NCBI GenBank assembly: GCA_045654805.1
Contig: JAZOOD010000060.1
Location: 1-64,000 of the forward strand
Direction of reading: 5' to 3'
Source of the DNA: CAZNKU01 sp045654805
GTDB taxonomy: Bacteria; Bacillota; Clostridia; Monoglobales; Firm-18
Length of the DNA stretch: 64,000 bases
The translations under genes were made by a program, and so were the position numbers. The notes beneath the pieces are model-generated. The model was not told the origin of the DNA, made no database searches, and was given only the letters and a program-made list of their open reading frames with translations. Positions 1-8,368 of the stretch are shown piece by piece (within the stretch, counting starts at the first letter, position 1; every line of letters begins with the position of its first letter).

Positions 1-29
1 TCCATTTTTATAACAATGAAAGAATACAA

Positions 30-69
30 CTAAAAACAAAACTGACACCACATGAAATGCGATGTCAGT
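30..69 (-). terminator. Terminator of the sigma/SLH operon
   Basis: Read on the minus strand, a 13-bp stem with a TTC loop (arms at 41-53 and 57-69, with two G-U pairs) is followed by a T-rich stretch at 32-40. It lies about 140 nt after the stop codon of the 628-residue SLH protein, so that transcript would have a long 3' UTR. Nothing else was recognised in bases 1-209. Confidence 0.75.
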
Positions 70-209
70 ATATTGCTTAAAGTAAATATTTTGCCATGGG
101 TATCCTTTTTTGTGTTGTCTGCACAAAATGGTGCAGTTCATAAATCTGTACCTTTTTTAATAATCGAATCACTTTTAAAACACTTCACTTTAAGTATTGC
201 AATTTTAAA

Positions 210-2096
210 TCAATTTATGTCCTCAATCAAAAATGAATCTGTTGATTCAGGAGTTACGGATAAAACAAATCCTTTTTCGGCATTTCCTGTAATTTTCACC
301 TTTTGAATATGTATTTCATCATGATAACTTACACCAAAGCTGCGATTTGCAGGAGCAACAAAAGATTTTTCTGTTTTTTCAGCCCTAAAACATTCAAAAT
401 CAATACCATTATACTCATCCTTGCGGTATGTTTTATCATAACCTTTTAAAACATAACTATAGCCTTCTTCAAAATTTTCAGATTCAGCAAGTGAAAGTTC
501 CTTTGCAGGCCATTTACCTCTAATTTTAATATACTTTCCCGGTTTAACCTGCTCCCCCTCTATGACCAATTTCACATTCGAAATATCCACATCAAAGTAA
601 TAATCTTTTTCAACATCGGGATCAGAATAAGTGCAACGTATTGCAGTAATTTTTACTGTTTCATTTTTAACAAGCTCCCGAACTATATCATCGGTATCAA
701 GTGTTGTTAACGTTGTTCCATAAACCCTACCTGGTATGATTTCCCCGTATTTGGTAACCATATCAACATGTGTTAGATATTTTTCTTCATAAATAAAGCT
801 GTATTTTTTCGGTAGAGACCAACTGATGGACAAATCATCATTTATGTGTGATTTAACAGAAATCTTTACTTTTTCCTCATTGTGCCACACATCTTCCGTA
901 TCAGTGTCAGTTTCTGTATTCAATAGATAGTCTATCAAACGCACTATTTTAGACCCTGAATATCCACCTGTGCTGTATCCTACGTAAAGTGCCGTATATA
1001 ATACATCGCAAAATTCCCGATATGTTACAGGAGATTCTGCATTACTAATATTTAAGGATGAAATCAACCCTTTTTCATACGCTGTTTTATACACATATTC
1101 TTTTTCCGTCCCCAAGTATCCTATTGCACTATCTGTACAACCGTATGTATCTCCAACCATACGAAGTATATATAACAACATTTCGTAATTTGTAAGTTTA
1201 CTATCTAATTTAACATCTGCTATTTCGTGGTATTGTAAAACATGATTTCTTCCCCTACTGTTTAATCTGAGCAATAATGCTTTTTTACTGTCCTCCAGAT
1301 AATCAAGTTCAGCCAATGTTTCGCCAATGTACCAATCTGATAAATCCCCTATTTTCTCGGTGTAAAAACCTCTCGCTTTATCCATCGCTACAAAAGCATC
1401 ATATACAGTTATAGTTTCACTGCTGTTAAGCTTATCTGTATCTATAATATTCAAGTCTGTAAGAATTTCACGGGAAGTATCTTCTTTCAAAATGATATCC
1501 TCTCCACCGAGATATTTATAAAGCCTCCATATAAAAACGATTGCCTGTTCGCGTGTTGTATTTATGCCAGGTGCAATTATATTATCACCAACGCCATACA
1601 TAATATTTGTACCTACCATAAATTCTATAGCTGCTGTTGCCCAATCAGACACCTGTTCATAATCCACGAAATTTTTTATATCAGTTTTCGTTCCTGTATC
1701 ACCACATATTTTTGCCATACGTTCCATCATTACTGCCATTTCTTCTCGTGTTATATTTTTATCTGGTGCAAATTCTTTTTCCGAAACACCATTTACAATT
1801 CCAAGAATGTATGCTATGGAAACATTTATATTTTTTGTATCGACAAAAGGTGATGATATTGTTTCCGGTACTTCCTTATCTAACGCAATATACGCATTAA
1901 CTATAAGCTCACAGAATTCACCACGTGTAATATTTTGAGTATAATTATCTAATATTTTGCCTGTTGCTATGTTAGCAATTTTAGCCTTTTCAACATCAGC
2001 TTTTGCCCAATCACTTGGTCTTGATACATCATCGGCAAAAATAAAATTAACACACATAGTAATTATAAGAAGTGTTAAAACAACGATTTTCTTCAC
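210..2096 (-). CDS. Secreted SLH-domain protein
   Basis: An exported 628-residue protein. A signal peptide (residues 1-21, ending FADD) is followed by three S-layer homology repeats at about 27-80, 81-135 and 141-198, carrying the usual ITRGE/ITREE/TTREQ cores. SLH triplets bind secondary wall polymer, so the protein is expected to be held non-covalently at the cell wall. Residues 200-370 contain further degenerate SLH-like helices; the C-terminal 250 residues resemble nothing I know and look beta-rich. The start is GTG, with AAGGAG upstream. It is the last gene of the sigma/anti-sigma operon, 24 nt after the YcdB-SLH gene. The wall-anchor role is family knowledge; the cargo function is unknown. 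Confidence 0.85.
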   Translation of the reverse strand: MKKIVVLTLLIITMCVNFIFADDVSRPSDWAKADVEKAKIANIATGKILDNYTQNITRGEFCELIVNAYIALDKEVPETISSPFVDTKNINVSIAYILGIVNGVSEKEFAPDKNITREEMAVMMERMAKICGDTGTKTDIKNFVDYEQVSDWATAAIEFMVGTNIMYGVGDNIIAPGINTTREQAIVFIWRLYKYLGGEDIILKEDTSREILTDLNIIDTDKLNSSETITVYDAFVAMDKARGFYTEKIGDLSDWYIGETLAELDYLEDSKKALLLRLNSRGRNHVLQYHEIADVKLDSKLTNYEMLLYILRMVGDTYGCTDSAIGYLGTEKEYVYKTAYEKGLISSLNISNAESPVTYREFCDVLYTALYVGYSTGGYSGSKIVRLIDYLLNTETDTDTEDVWHNEEKVKISVKSHINDDLSISWSLPKKYSFIYEEKYLTHVDMVTKYGEIIPGRVYGTTLTTLDTDDIVRELVKNETVKITAIRCTYSDPDVEKDYYFDVDISNVKLVIEGEQVKPGKYIKIRGKWPAKELSLAESENFEEGYSYVLKGYDKTYRKDEYNGIDFECFRAEKTEKSFVAPANRSFGVSYHDEIHIQKVKITGNAEKGFVLSVTPESTDSFLIEDIN

Positions 2097-2120
2097 CCAA
2101 ACAGCTCCTTCTGTACAACT

Positions 2121-4184
2121 CTAATTGACATTCATCATAAATTTGTAAACCATAGTTGCCGCCTCTGCTCTTGTAATAGCCTTAAGAGGCTTTAAATAAC
2201 CTCCGTTACCGCATATTACATTCATACCGGTAAGAATTGCAGGATAACCGATTTTGCCATCAGAAAGCAAATTTCCGTCTGCATATTCTACCTTAAAAAT
2301 GTTTGAAAGCTTTGCTACCTTTTCAAGTCCGTCAAGTCTTACAATATACACAAAGGCATCTTCTCTCCTAACCTGACCCTCCGGATTCTTTTCAGCCTCT
2401 GTCAATATACCGTCGTAAATAAAGTTTTCATACAAACTGTCTGCAGGATAAGTAAGATAGCTTTGGAAATGAACTCCTGCTGCAAAAAGTCTTAACAAAT
2501 CATACTGTGTTATATGTGCATCGGGGTAGAATTTATCTCCCTCAAAACCTATCTGTACTTCTGCAAGCTTTTTAATATATTCTTCTGCCCAATGACCGCT
2601 GATGTCTGCATATGCAAAATCAGTTTTTTCTGCAGAATTTTCTTCTTTATACCTTTCAGCTGTAAACGCATCAATCTGTACACCGTATTCGCTTAGTGTC
2701 CAGCACAAAGTATATTTACCACCTGACATTACATATATTTTCTGCAGTGGTGCAATACCGAGCAAGGATTTGTAAGCCATATAATTTGATACTACATTTA
2801 TTTTGTCGTCAAATACCTTATCATCATTGTAATTAATGTAGTAATTTGAAATTCTGCCTGTTTTCGTGTCATAGCTTACATTAATGGAATTATTAATATA
2901 ACGTACATCATTTACATAACGGTCATAAGTATTACGTACAGTATAATTATATACATTTTCGTCATGTTTTTTAAACTGGTCGGATTTATCCGACACTTTA
3001 TTTAAAAACTCTTCAATTCTTGAATTTGCAGTATTTTTTTGTCCGTCTGTAAGTTCAATACCTTTTTCGGTACTGTAACTTTCATTATTTGTGAGTGACA
3101 AAATCTCTCCCGTTTCTGCATTTAATCTGGAAGATATATATCGGCTGTTATCCTTGTTTTTAAATGATACATTTATAAAATACTTATTGTCATTTTTATC
3201 TATGCTGGAATTATTAATCTCAAATCCGTTATCAAGTTCTACATAAGGTAGTTTTTTTATAATTTTATGGACATCATTTTTAGATATAAGTCCCTCTATT
3301 TGTTCAAGCTCTTTAACTTCCTTATCGGTAAGCATATTCTGAGCCATCATATCTTCCGTAGCAGCCTCATTTTTCAAAGCACCACCGCCACCGGAATAAA
3401 GGTCATACAGTACATCCTCAACTACAACTTCACCTGTAACTGCAGAAATATAACCTGCCTCGCCGTCAACATTACGATACACAAGGTCGGTATCATTCTT
3501 ATTTTCTTCTTTATCTGTATAATAACCATACTTGTCCCTGTAAATAAGCTCTAACGGAAAAGTTTCCATATACTTATTTGTATAATCTTGAATTTCGGTT
3601 GAAGCTTCTTCAAATTCGGCATCATAATTAAATGAAACACTCATATTTCTTACATAAGCAACATCATCATAAACATTGATGCGGATATCGGCACGATTAT
3701 CCTTTACCTCAACACCATTTTTATATCTTGTGTATGAAACTCTGTATGAAAGGTTGCTTACATTCCATGAATCATCGTCATAAACAAGACAATCATTTGC
3801 ATCAGCAAAAGCTTCGGGAACTGCATTGCGGATAAAATTATCAGCAAAGCTTAAAACATCTTCCTTTGTTAAAGTAGTCAGCTTTTTGTCAGAACGTAAT
3901 GAATTATCAAAGGAATAGTAACTGTTGATTCTTCCCTTATCATCGCAGGAAACTTCTATGTAAGCTGTTCCGTCTTCTTTTTGCCAGTTAAAGTTATATG
4001 TTGTCTTTCCGTTTTCCTCATATGAATAAGGACTAAATTCGGAAAGCTCTGCCGGAATGGTAATCTTGCTTTTCACCTTAATCAAAGCATTCTCCATAGC
4101 CTTTGACGCACTGCCGTCAGCAAACACAGTAATGCACGATACAACCATAACTATTGCCAATAACATACTGATAGCTTTTTTCAT
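2121..4184 (-). CDS. YcdB/YcdC-domain protein with C-terminal SLH repeats
   Basis: A secreted 687-residue protein: signal peptide at 1-22, two tandem PepSY-like YcdB/YcdC-type domains (about 30-240 and 290-480) recognisable by repeated 'FNWQKEDG', 'VSFKNKDNSRYISS' and 'NAETGEI' type strands, then SLH segments at about 530-585 and 640-687 (ISGHWAEEYI, ITRAEAATMVYKF). YcdB-type proteins are common in spore-formers and their function is unknown; PepSY-like folds are often linked to protease inhibition. A GGGAG box precedes the ATG. It sits 17 nt after the anti-sigma gene, so it is probably controlled by the sigma factor. Being wall-bound, it could be a sensor partner or an output; the sequence does not decide which. 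Confidence 0.85.
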   Translation of the reverse strand: MKKAISMLLAIVMVVSCITVFADGSASKAMENALIKVKSKITIPAELSEFSPYSYEENGKTTYNFNWQKEDGTAYIEVSCDDKGRINSYYSFDNSLRSDKKLTTLTKEDVLSFADNFIRNAVPEAFADANDCLVYDDDSWNVSNLSYRVSYTRYKNGVEVKDNRADIRINVYDDVAYVRNMSVSFNYDAEFEEASTEIQDYTNKYMETFPLELIYRDKYGYYTDKEENKNDTDLVYRNVDGEAGYISAVTGEVVVEDVLYDLYSGGGGALKNEAATEDMMAQNMLTDKEVKELEQIEGLISKNDVHKIIKKLPYVELDNGFEINNSSIDKNDNKYFINVSFKNKDNSRYISSRLNAETGEILSLTNNESYSTEKGIELTDGQKNTANSRIEEFLNKVSDKSDQFKKHDENVYNYTVRNTYDRYVNDVRYINNSINVSYDTKTGRISNYYINYNDDKVFDDKINVVSNYMAYKSLLGIAPLQKIYVMSGGKYTLCWTLSEYGVQIDAFTAERYKEENSAEKTDFAYADISGHWAEEYIKKLAEVQIGFEGDKFYPDAHITQYDLLRLFAAGVHFQSYLTYPADSLYENFIYDGILTEAEKNPEGQVRREDAFVYIVRLDGLEKVAKLSNIFKVEYADGNLLSDGKIGYPAILTGMNVICGNGGYLKPLKAITRAEAATMVYKFMMNVN

Positions 4185-4201
4185 TTAGTCCATCTCCCTT
4201 A

Positions 4202-5092
4202 TTAATTTTTAAAACAAACTGATGATTTTACCATTTCATAAACCCGTGAAGCATCTTCCGACTCCACATTATAAACAATATAATATTCACCGCACTTTAT
4301 TGCAAAGTTTAAAAATCCATATTCCGGTTGTAAATTAATTATATCCTCTGGTTCAACAACTTTTTCAACAAATTCTGTTGTTACAAATACAGACATATAC
4401 TTTCCATTATCGTCTTCAAAAACAGCACTTATATCATCATCTGTCTTTGTTGCACTTACAAACTCGAATTCGTCCGGAATCGCAGTAGGAAATATTATTC
4501 CATATACTTCATCATTCATAATTTGTTCCAATGAAACAGATCCACTTTCTACAGCCCTATAAGCGGAAGAAGCTCCTCCGCTACCGCCTGCTGAAGCAGG
4601 GGCAATATCTTCAAATGTTTCAACCGCAGATGCTTCCGGTGTAGAATTATCAGTTTCCATCACATCATTTTCCACAGCAACCTTTTTATTTTCAGTTGAA
4701 TCCCCAACCACTTCGGGATACATTTCAGCTATTGATTGTGTAAAGCTATTTTTTTCCGTCTTTGTATCAGCAGTTTGAGGTAATGTCTCTATTGCATCTG
4801 TTTCCGCAACTTTTTCGGTTACAGTTGATTTATTTACACTATCAACCTTATTCTCTACTGCAACAATTGTTTTATTATCAAAATTAGTAACATCATTTGT
4901 CCCAATATTTGAATACACAGCGGCAAAAGCACCTATCACAAACACAGCCGCTGCAGCTGTAGCATATCTATGGAATCTTACAATTTTAACAGGTTGTTGC
5001 TTAGCGCTCATTATCCCTGCAAAAATCCGATCCCTTTGTTCTTTGGTTGGAGACATAGCATCAAAACAACTATTTAATTCCTCAATGTTCAT
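4202..5092 (-). CDS. Membrane anti-sigma-factor-like protein
   Basis: A 296-residue single-pass protein. The short cytoplasmic N-terminus (1-42) begins MNIEELNSCFDAMSPTKEQ and is followed by one membrane segment (about 44-63), a Ser/Thr/Glu-rich outer stalk (65-185) with a glycine-serine patch, and a C-terminal domain (190-296) resembling DUF4367-type modules ('DEFEFVSATKTDDDI', 'CGEYYIVYNVES'). Its gene overlaps the end of the sigma gene by 11 nt, the classic arrangement for an ECF sigma and its antagonist. There is no HxxxCxxC zinc motif, so it is not a ZAS-type anti-sigma. The anti-sigma role rests on topology and position. SLH genes follow directly, which suggests envelope sensing. Confidence 0.7.
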   Translation of the reverse strand: MNIEELNSCFDAMSPTKEQRDRIFAGIMSAKQQPVKIVRFHRYATAAAAVFVIGAFAAVYSNIGTNDVTNFDNKTIVAVENKVDSVNKSTVTEKVAETDAIETLPQTADTKTEKNSFTQSIAEMYPEVVGDSTENKKVAVENDVMETDNSTPEASAVETFEDIAPASAGGSGGASSAYRAVESGSVSLEQIMNDEVYGIIFPTAIPDEFEFVSATKTDDDISAVFEDDNGKYMSVFVTTEFVEKVVEPEDIINLQPEYGFLNFAIKCGEYYIVYNVESEDASRVYEMVKSSVCFKN

Positions 5093-5582
5093 ATCCTTCC
5101 CCCTCCAACATAATTTTTAATTTATCTCTACCCTTTGCCATATATGTACGAATGGTAGAGTGCTTTATTTCAAGCATTTCAGAAATCTCGGCTGTGGAAT
5201 ATCCTTCATAATAATAAAGATAAATGGGCAAGCGGTATTTTTCATCAAGTGCAAATACCTTTTCCATCAAATCTTTTTTACTATCGTCATCCACATAGCT
5301 TGCCTCAGGTACATCCTCAAGTGCATCACGTTTAGACCTGAACCAATGCTTAAGCATATTTTTACATTCATTCTGTGCAGTAACAATAAGCCACGCCTTT
5401 ATATGTTCATCGGTTTCAAACTCTTTGTTATCCCTCATAAACTTTATAAAAACATTTTGAGTCGCATCTTCTGTTTCAGAAGCATTCTTAAGCATCATAA
5501 AGCAAACCTTGTAGACAGTATCCACAAATTTTTCGTAAACCCGAGTAATTTCCTCGTCCGTACGAAACTCAGAAATACCCAA
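5082..5582 (-). CDS. ECF-type RNA polymerase sigma factor
   Basis: A 166-residue sigma-70 family protein with only regions 2 and 4. Region 2 covers about 20-80 (FMMLKNASETEDATQNVF, IKAWLIVTAQNECKNML); region 4 covers about 105-160 with the helix-turn-helix YSTAEISEMLEIKHSTIRTYM. A longer frame reaches 5687, but the best start is the TTG at 5582, which has GGAGGTGA just upstream; residues before it do not look like sigma sequence. It is first in an operon with a membrane anti-sigma-like protein and two SLH proteins. No clear sigma-A or ECF autoregulatory promoter was identified in 5583-5747. Confidence 0.88.
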   Translation of the reverse strand: MGISEFRTDEEITRVYEKFVDTVYKVCFMMLKNASETEDATQNVFIKFMRDNKEFETDEHIKAWLIVTAQNECKNMLKHWFRSKRDALEDVPEASYVDDDSKKDLMEKVFALDEKYRLPIYLYYYEGYSTAEISEMLEIKHSTIRTYMAKGRDKLKIMLEGEGYEH

Positions 5583-5747
5583 ACGTGTCACCTCCAAAAA
5601 TGCCCTTTCACTAGTAATACAAATCAAACGGGCAAAATGTTGTAAATTAAATAAATTTATTTTATTATCGTTAGGAAAAGAATCCACTAACAGTTAATTT
5701 TCAGTGTTACTATACCACCTGACGAAGCTTTGTATGTATATCTTACA

Positions 5748-6533
5748 TCATTTATATAACCTGACATCAAGGGGAAGATTATTATCTAAAAGTTCATTGA
5801 ACCCATTATTGTTATAAATAAGTTCAATAACATCTTTCATCTTCACAGTATTACAAAGTTGAACTTCTGCATTACCAATATGCCCGTCAATAATGCATCT
5901 GTGATATCTGAAAGCTGGCTCAAATTTATCAAAATTCACCGAAACATCAGGAATTCCGTCAGGATTAAACCAACGCAAAAACCTTTTTTCTTCACTTCCA
6001 TCCTTATGTAATATAGTCCTTTCCACCATATATTCTGTAAGACGGTCGGGAACTTCAAGCATTTCTTCAATACAGTGGATAAAAGTATTTTTGGTATGTC
6101 CTACACCAACTAAAAGAACATATCCGTCCTCGTCATAAATCTTGCCATAACAACCTTTTGGATTTGCAGGACTATCAACAATTCCTTCATCCTTTACAAA
6201 TTCCTCAACACGGGATTTTTCACCAAAAACAACCATAGAGTGCGTGGGATGCAAGGTCCTTACCCCATCGGGATGTGCTGCGGCAATTTTAGGGAGAACT
6301 CCGATGCAACTGTCCGCCTTGTTCATATCATAAACGGTACTGTCCCAGGTATGGGTGGGTATACTCAAAAGCCCGCCATCTGCTGTAAAATATTCTATCA
6401 GGGCTGAAAGTAAAGCTTCTGCTCCTCCTTCCACCTCCCCTACGGCTTTTAGAGATGTATGTACGGTAACAATTTTCCCTTTTGCAATACTGAATTTTCC
6501 CAACTGTTTTAATATATCATCTTTTGTAAACAC
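5748..6533 (-). CDS. AAC(3)-family N-acetyltransferase
   Basis: A 261-residue member of the Antibiotic_NAT (AAC(3)/YokD) family. Members transfer acetyl from acetyl-CoA to an amine, classically the 3-amino group of 2-deoxystreptamine aminoglycosides. Visible signatures are VHTSLKAVGEVEGGAEALL near residue 25, SIPTHTWDS near 58, the HPTHSMVVFG segment near 96, and LLVGVGHTKNTFIHCIEE near 140. Many chromosomal copies in Clostridia have no shown resistance role, so substrate is open. The start is GTG with AAAGGGG upstream. It lies 13 nt downstream of the CPBP protease gene and is probably cotranscribed with it. Confidence 0.85.
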   Translation of the reverse strand: MFTKDDILKQLGKFSIAKGKIVTVHTSLKAVGEVEGGAEALLSALIEYFTADGGLLSIPTHTWDSTVYDMNKADSCIGVLPKIAAAHPDGVRTLHPTHSMVVFGEKSRVEEFVKDEGIVDSPANPKGCYGKIYDEDGYVLLVGVGHTKNTFIHCIEEMLEVPDRLTEYMVERTILHKDGSEEKRFLRWFNPDGIPDVSVNFDKFEPAFRYHRCIIDGHIGNAEVQLCNTVKMKDVIELIYNNNGFNELLDNNLPLDVRLYK

Positions 6534-6546
6534 ATCAAAACCCCTT

Positions 6547-7224
6547 TCATATTATGCCAAAAAGTATAAAACCAATTATATTAATGGCAAAGTTTGCAAA
6601 CATATGCACAAGCCAGGATGTGTATATATTATTGCTTTTAGTATTCAGGTAGTTAAAAATCAAACCTCCTGCAAATAAGCCAACCATAACCAATGTAAAC
6701 GCCCATATTGAAAACCAGCCTGTCATAATTGCAATATGGTATACCGCAAAAGCACTGGCACTGAATATGTATGCAAATTTTAGCGATGTGACTTTTTTTA
6801 ATGTAAGGAACGCAAAACCACGGAAGAAAAATTCCTCAAGCAATGAATTGACAAATGATATGTATGTGGCAACAAACACAAAATTACCGCCGTTTACACC
6901 TATATTTCCCGTAAGTGATTTTGTTATTGCAGAAAAATCAAACACATCCTTCAAGCAAAAATATGCTACAAGAATTATTGCAAAAACCGGAATACATAGC
7001 ATAAATGCAGTTTTTATCCCCTTTTTGTTGGATATAAACAGACTTTTTATATCAAGTTCCTTATCAAACAGGGAATATATAATGGGCATAGCAAGAAACA
7101 ACACAATTTTTATAGCCGATTTCACTGCGTAATCCGGCTGTATAATTCCATCAACTACTGCCATAATCATACAACATACAGCAGTAATTGTTATTATAGC
7201 AATTATTCTCTTTGTTTTGTTCAC
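6547..7224 (-). CDS. CPBP-family intramembrane metalloprotease
   Basis: A 225-residue multi-pass membrane protein (about seven hydrophobic segments) with the three CPBP/Abi signatures: EEFFFRG (E130, E131, R135), VYH (H163) and the HMFAN motif (H207, N211). These residues coordinate the metal and catalytic water in Rce1-like proteases. Bacterial members process prenylated proteins or peptides, or confer bacteriocin self-immunity; the substrate here is unknown. Length is typical. The start is GTG with GAGGTG five bases upstream. It is followed by the AAC(3)-like gene. Confidence 0.88.
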   Translation of the reverse strand: MNKTKRIIAIITITAVCCMIMAVVDGIIQPDYAVKSAIKIVLFLAMPIIYSLFDKELDIKSLFISNKKGIKTAFMLCIPVFAIILVAYFCLKDVFDFSAITKSLTGNIGVNGGNFVFVATYISFVNSLLEEFFFRGFAFLTLKKVTSLKFAYIFSASAFAVYHIAIMTGWFSIWAFTLVMVGLFAGGLIFNYLNTKSNNIYTSWLVHMFANFAINIIGFILFGII

Positions 7225-7472
7225 AATATCACCTCAAGAATTTTACGTATATTGGTTTATACATTTATGATTTTGTCAAGTTAGGAGAACAGTGAATAAT
7301 AGGACCTACTATTTTCCGTCCAATTTTTCAACTGTTTTTTCTATAACACTTTTCCTTAGAACCCGCAGGAATACTTGACTTTCCTGCCCGATATGTAAAT
7401 ATTTATTATCGGCAAACTAATGTTTTAAATTGTATGGACTTGACACAAACTTCAAATACTCTCCATTATTGA
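7225..7472. other. Gene-free accessory spacer
   Basis: No coding frame with a convincing start was found. The stretch holds an unpaired GCAGGAA...TTCCTGC inverted repeat (7365-7371/7381-7387) without a T-tract, and two CTTGAC-type boxes (minus strand at 7273-7279, plus strand at 7438-7445). These share their core with the longer repeats at 8082 and 9890. It looks like eroded intergenic DNA at the edge of the accessory patch. Confidence 0.4.
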
Positions 7473-8057
7473 CTACCATCCACACTCTCCTTTTAAGAAC
7501 TCACCAAAGGAAGTGTTAATAGCATCTAAATCAAAGTTATAATAGTATACATATGCTATTTCTCGTTTTTTGTCAGAAAATCCAACAAAGACTAATTTTT
7601 TAGGATACATTAAATCGTATTCGTTTACATCTAACACATTAAATTCAAAACCATCGTATTGAAAATGAGGTTCATTTTCACTCTCGATATATTTTAAAGT
7701 ATCCGTCTGATAAACAAATTTTTGAGATAAAAGTTCTTTCTCTTTATTGTAGTTTTGATTATCATATGAAACTTTTAGTGTATATGCATCCGAAAGCCAA
7801 AACAGCATCCTATCATGAAAATACTTAAAATATAGGTCATCATACTCCCCAAGTTCATCTAATTCAGGAAGAATATCAACGCTTTCAACAATTTCATTGT
7901 ATTTCTCTATATTGTAACTAACGCTATTGCCGAATAAAATCCATAGTATCACAAGGGGACATATAACAAACATTAAAAGAAAAACTGAAATAATATTTCT
8001 TTTTGCTTTTCGGACTTCTTTCTTTGTTTTTTTATCATTATCGACATAATTATCCAT
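7473..8057 (-). CDS. Orphan single-pass membrane protein
   Basis: A 194-residue protein I do not recognise. A charged N-terminus (1-24, Lys/Arg-rich) precedes one membrane helix (about 25-45, FLLMFVICPLVILWILFG); the rest is predicted extracytoplasmic, acidic and tyrosine-rich, suggesting N-in topology. The frame opens further upstream, but the ATG at 8057 has GAGGTGG at the right distance and starts a sensible cytoplasmic segment. It follows the DUF3791 gene, with one copy of the ~60-bp repeat between them, and belongs to a run of small accessory genes without housekeeping neighbours. Confidence 0.7.
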   Translation of the reverse strand: MDNYVDNDKKTKKEVRKAKRNIISVFLLMFVICPLVILWILFGNSVSYNIEKYNEIVESVDILPELDELGEYDDLYFKYFHDRMLFWLSDAYTLKVSYDNQNYNKEKELLSQKFVYQTDTLKYIESENEPHFQYDGFEFNVLDVNEYDLMYPKKLVFVGFSDKKREIAYVYYYNFDLDAINTSFGEFLKGECGW

Positions 8058-8081
8058 TATACCACCTCGTTTTAGATAATA

Positions 8082-8149
8082 TACAGCATCATTCGACATA
8101 ATTTTTACTCGTGTCAAGACAGGGACAAAAAAATTTTCATTTTTTATAC
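8082..8149 (-). repeat. ~60-bp direct repeat, copy 1
   Basis: This matches bases 9890-9949 imperfectly. Shared blocks on the plus strand are ATTCGACA, CGTGTCAAG, CAGG and AAAAA...ATTTT, in the same order and orientation. Each copy sits 18-25 nt upstream of an orphan gene's start codon, so on the minus strand it presents CTTGACACG where a -35 box would be. It may be a duplicated promoter region or the scar of a small mobile repeat. Confidence 0.5.
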
Positions 8150-8353
8150 AGCGCATTGTCTCGCTTCAATATATAAATCTATATCGTTGATAATATAGTT
8201 TGTTCCGGTGGTATGCAATGCACCATAACATTCCATAATATATTCACACACATTATATTTTTGAAACAACTTTATAACTTCTTTTCCTTTTAGATTTTTT
8301 GCAGACCTATATATCTCAATGCAAAAAATCATAAATCTTCCCTCTTTGCTCAT
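8144..8353 (-). CDS. DUF3791 protein
   Basis: A 69-residue protein matching the DUF3791 pattern from memory: an FCIEIYRSAKNLKGKEVI helix, a 'LFQKYNVCEYI' core and the C-terminal 'ALHTTGTNYIINDIDLYIEAR' block. Function is not established; small DUF3791 genes are often found beside DUF3990 genes and other defence or toxin-antitoxin-like small genes. The ATG at 8353 has AGAGGT eight bases upstream; an inner ATG seven codons later is also possible. It lies 15 nt downstream of the BRO-type gene and is probably cotranscribed with it. No DUF3990 partner is present. Confidence 0.75.
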   Translation of the reverse strand: MSKEGRFMIFCIEIYRSAKNLKGKEVIKLFQKYNVCEYIMECYGALHTTGTNYIINDIDLYIEARQCAV

Positions 8354-8368
8354 ACAGAAATACCTCTG

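Noticed and set aside
5160..5645. A 161-codon plus-strand frame opposite the sigma gene
   Set aside because: Antisense to a well-supported sigma factor and without a start signal.
5583..5747. Autoregulatory ECF promoter before the sigma gene
   Set aside because: No AAC...CGT pair at the usual 16-bp spacing was found.
5748..6533. Aminoglycoside-resistance call for the AAC(3)-family gene
   Set aside because: Chromosomal family members often have other or unknown substrates; there is no mobile context.
7365..7387. Inverted repeat GCAGGAA / TTCCTGC
   Set aside because: No T-tract follows on either strand and the nearest gene ends are not aligned with it; kept only as a note on the spacer.
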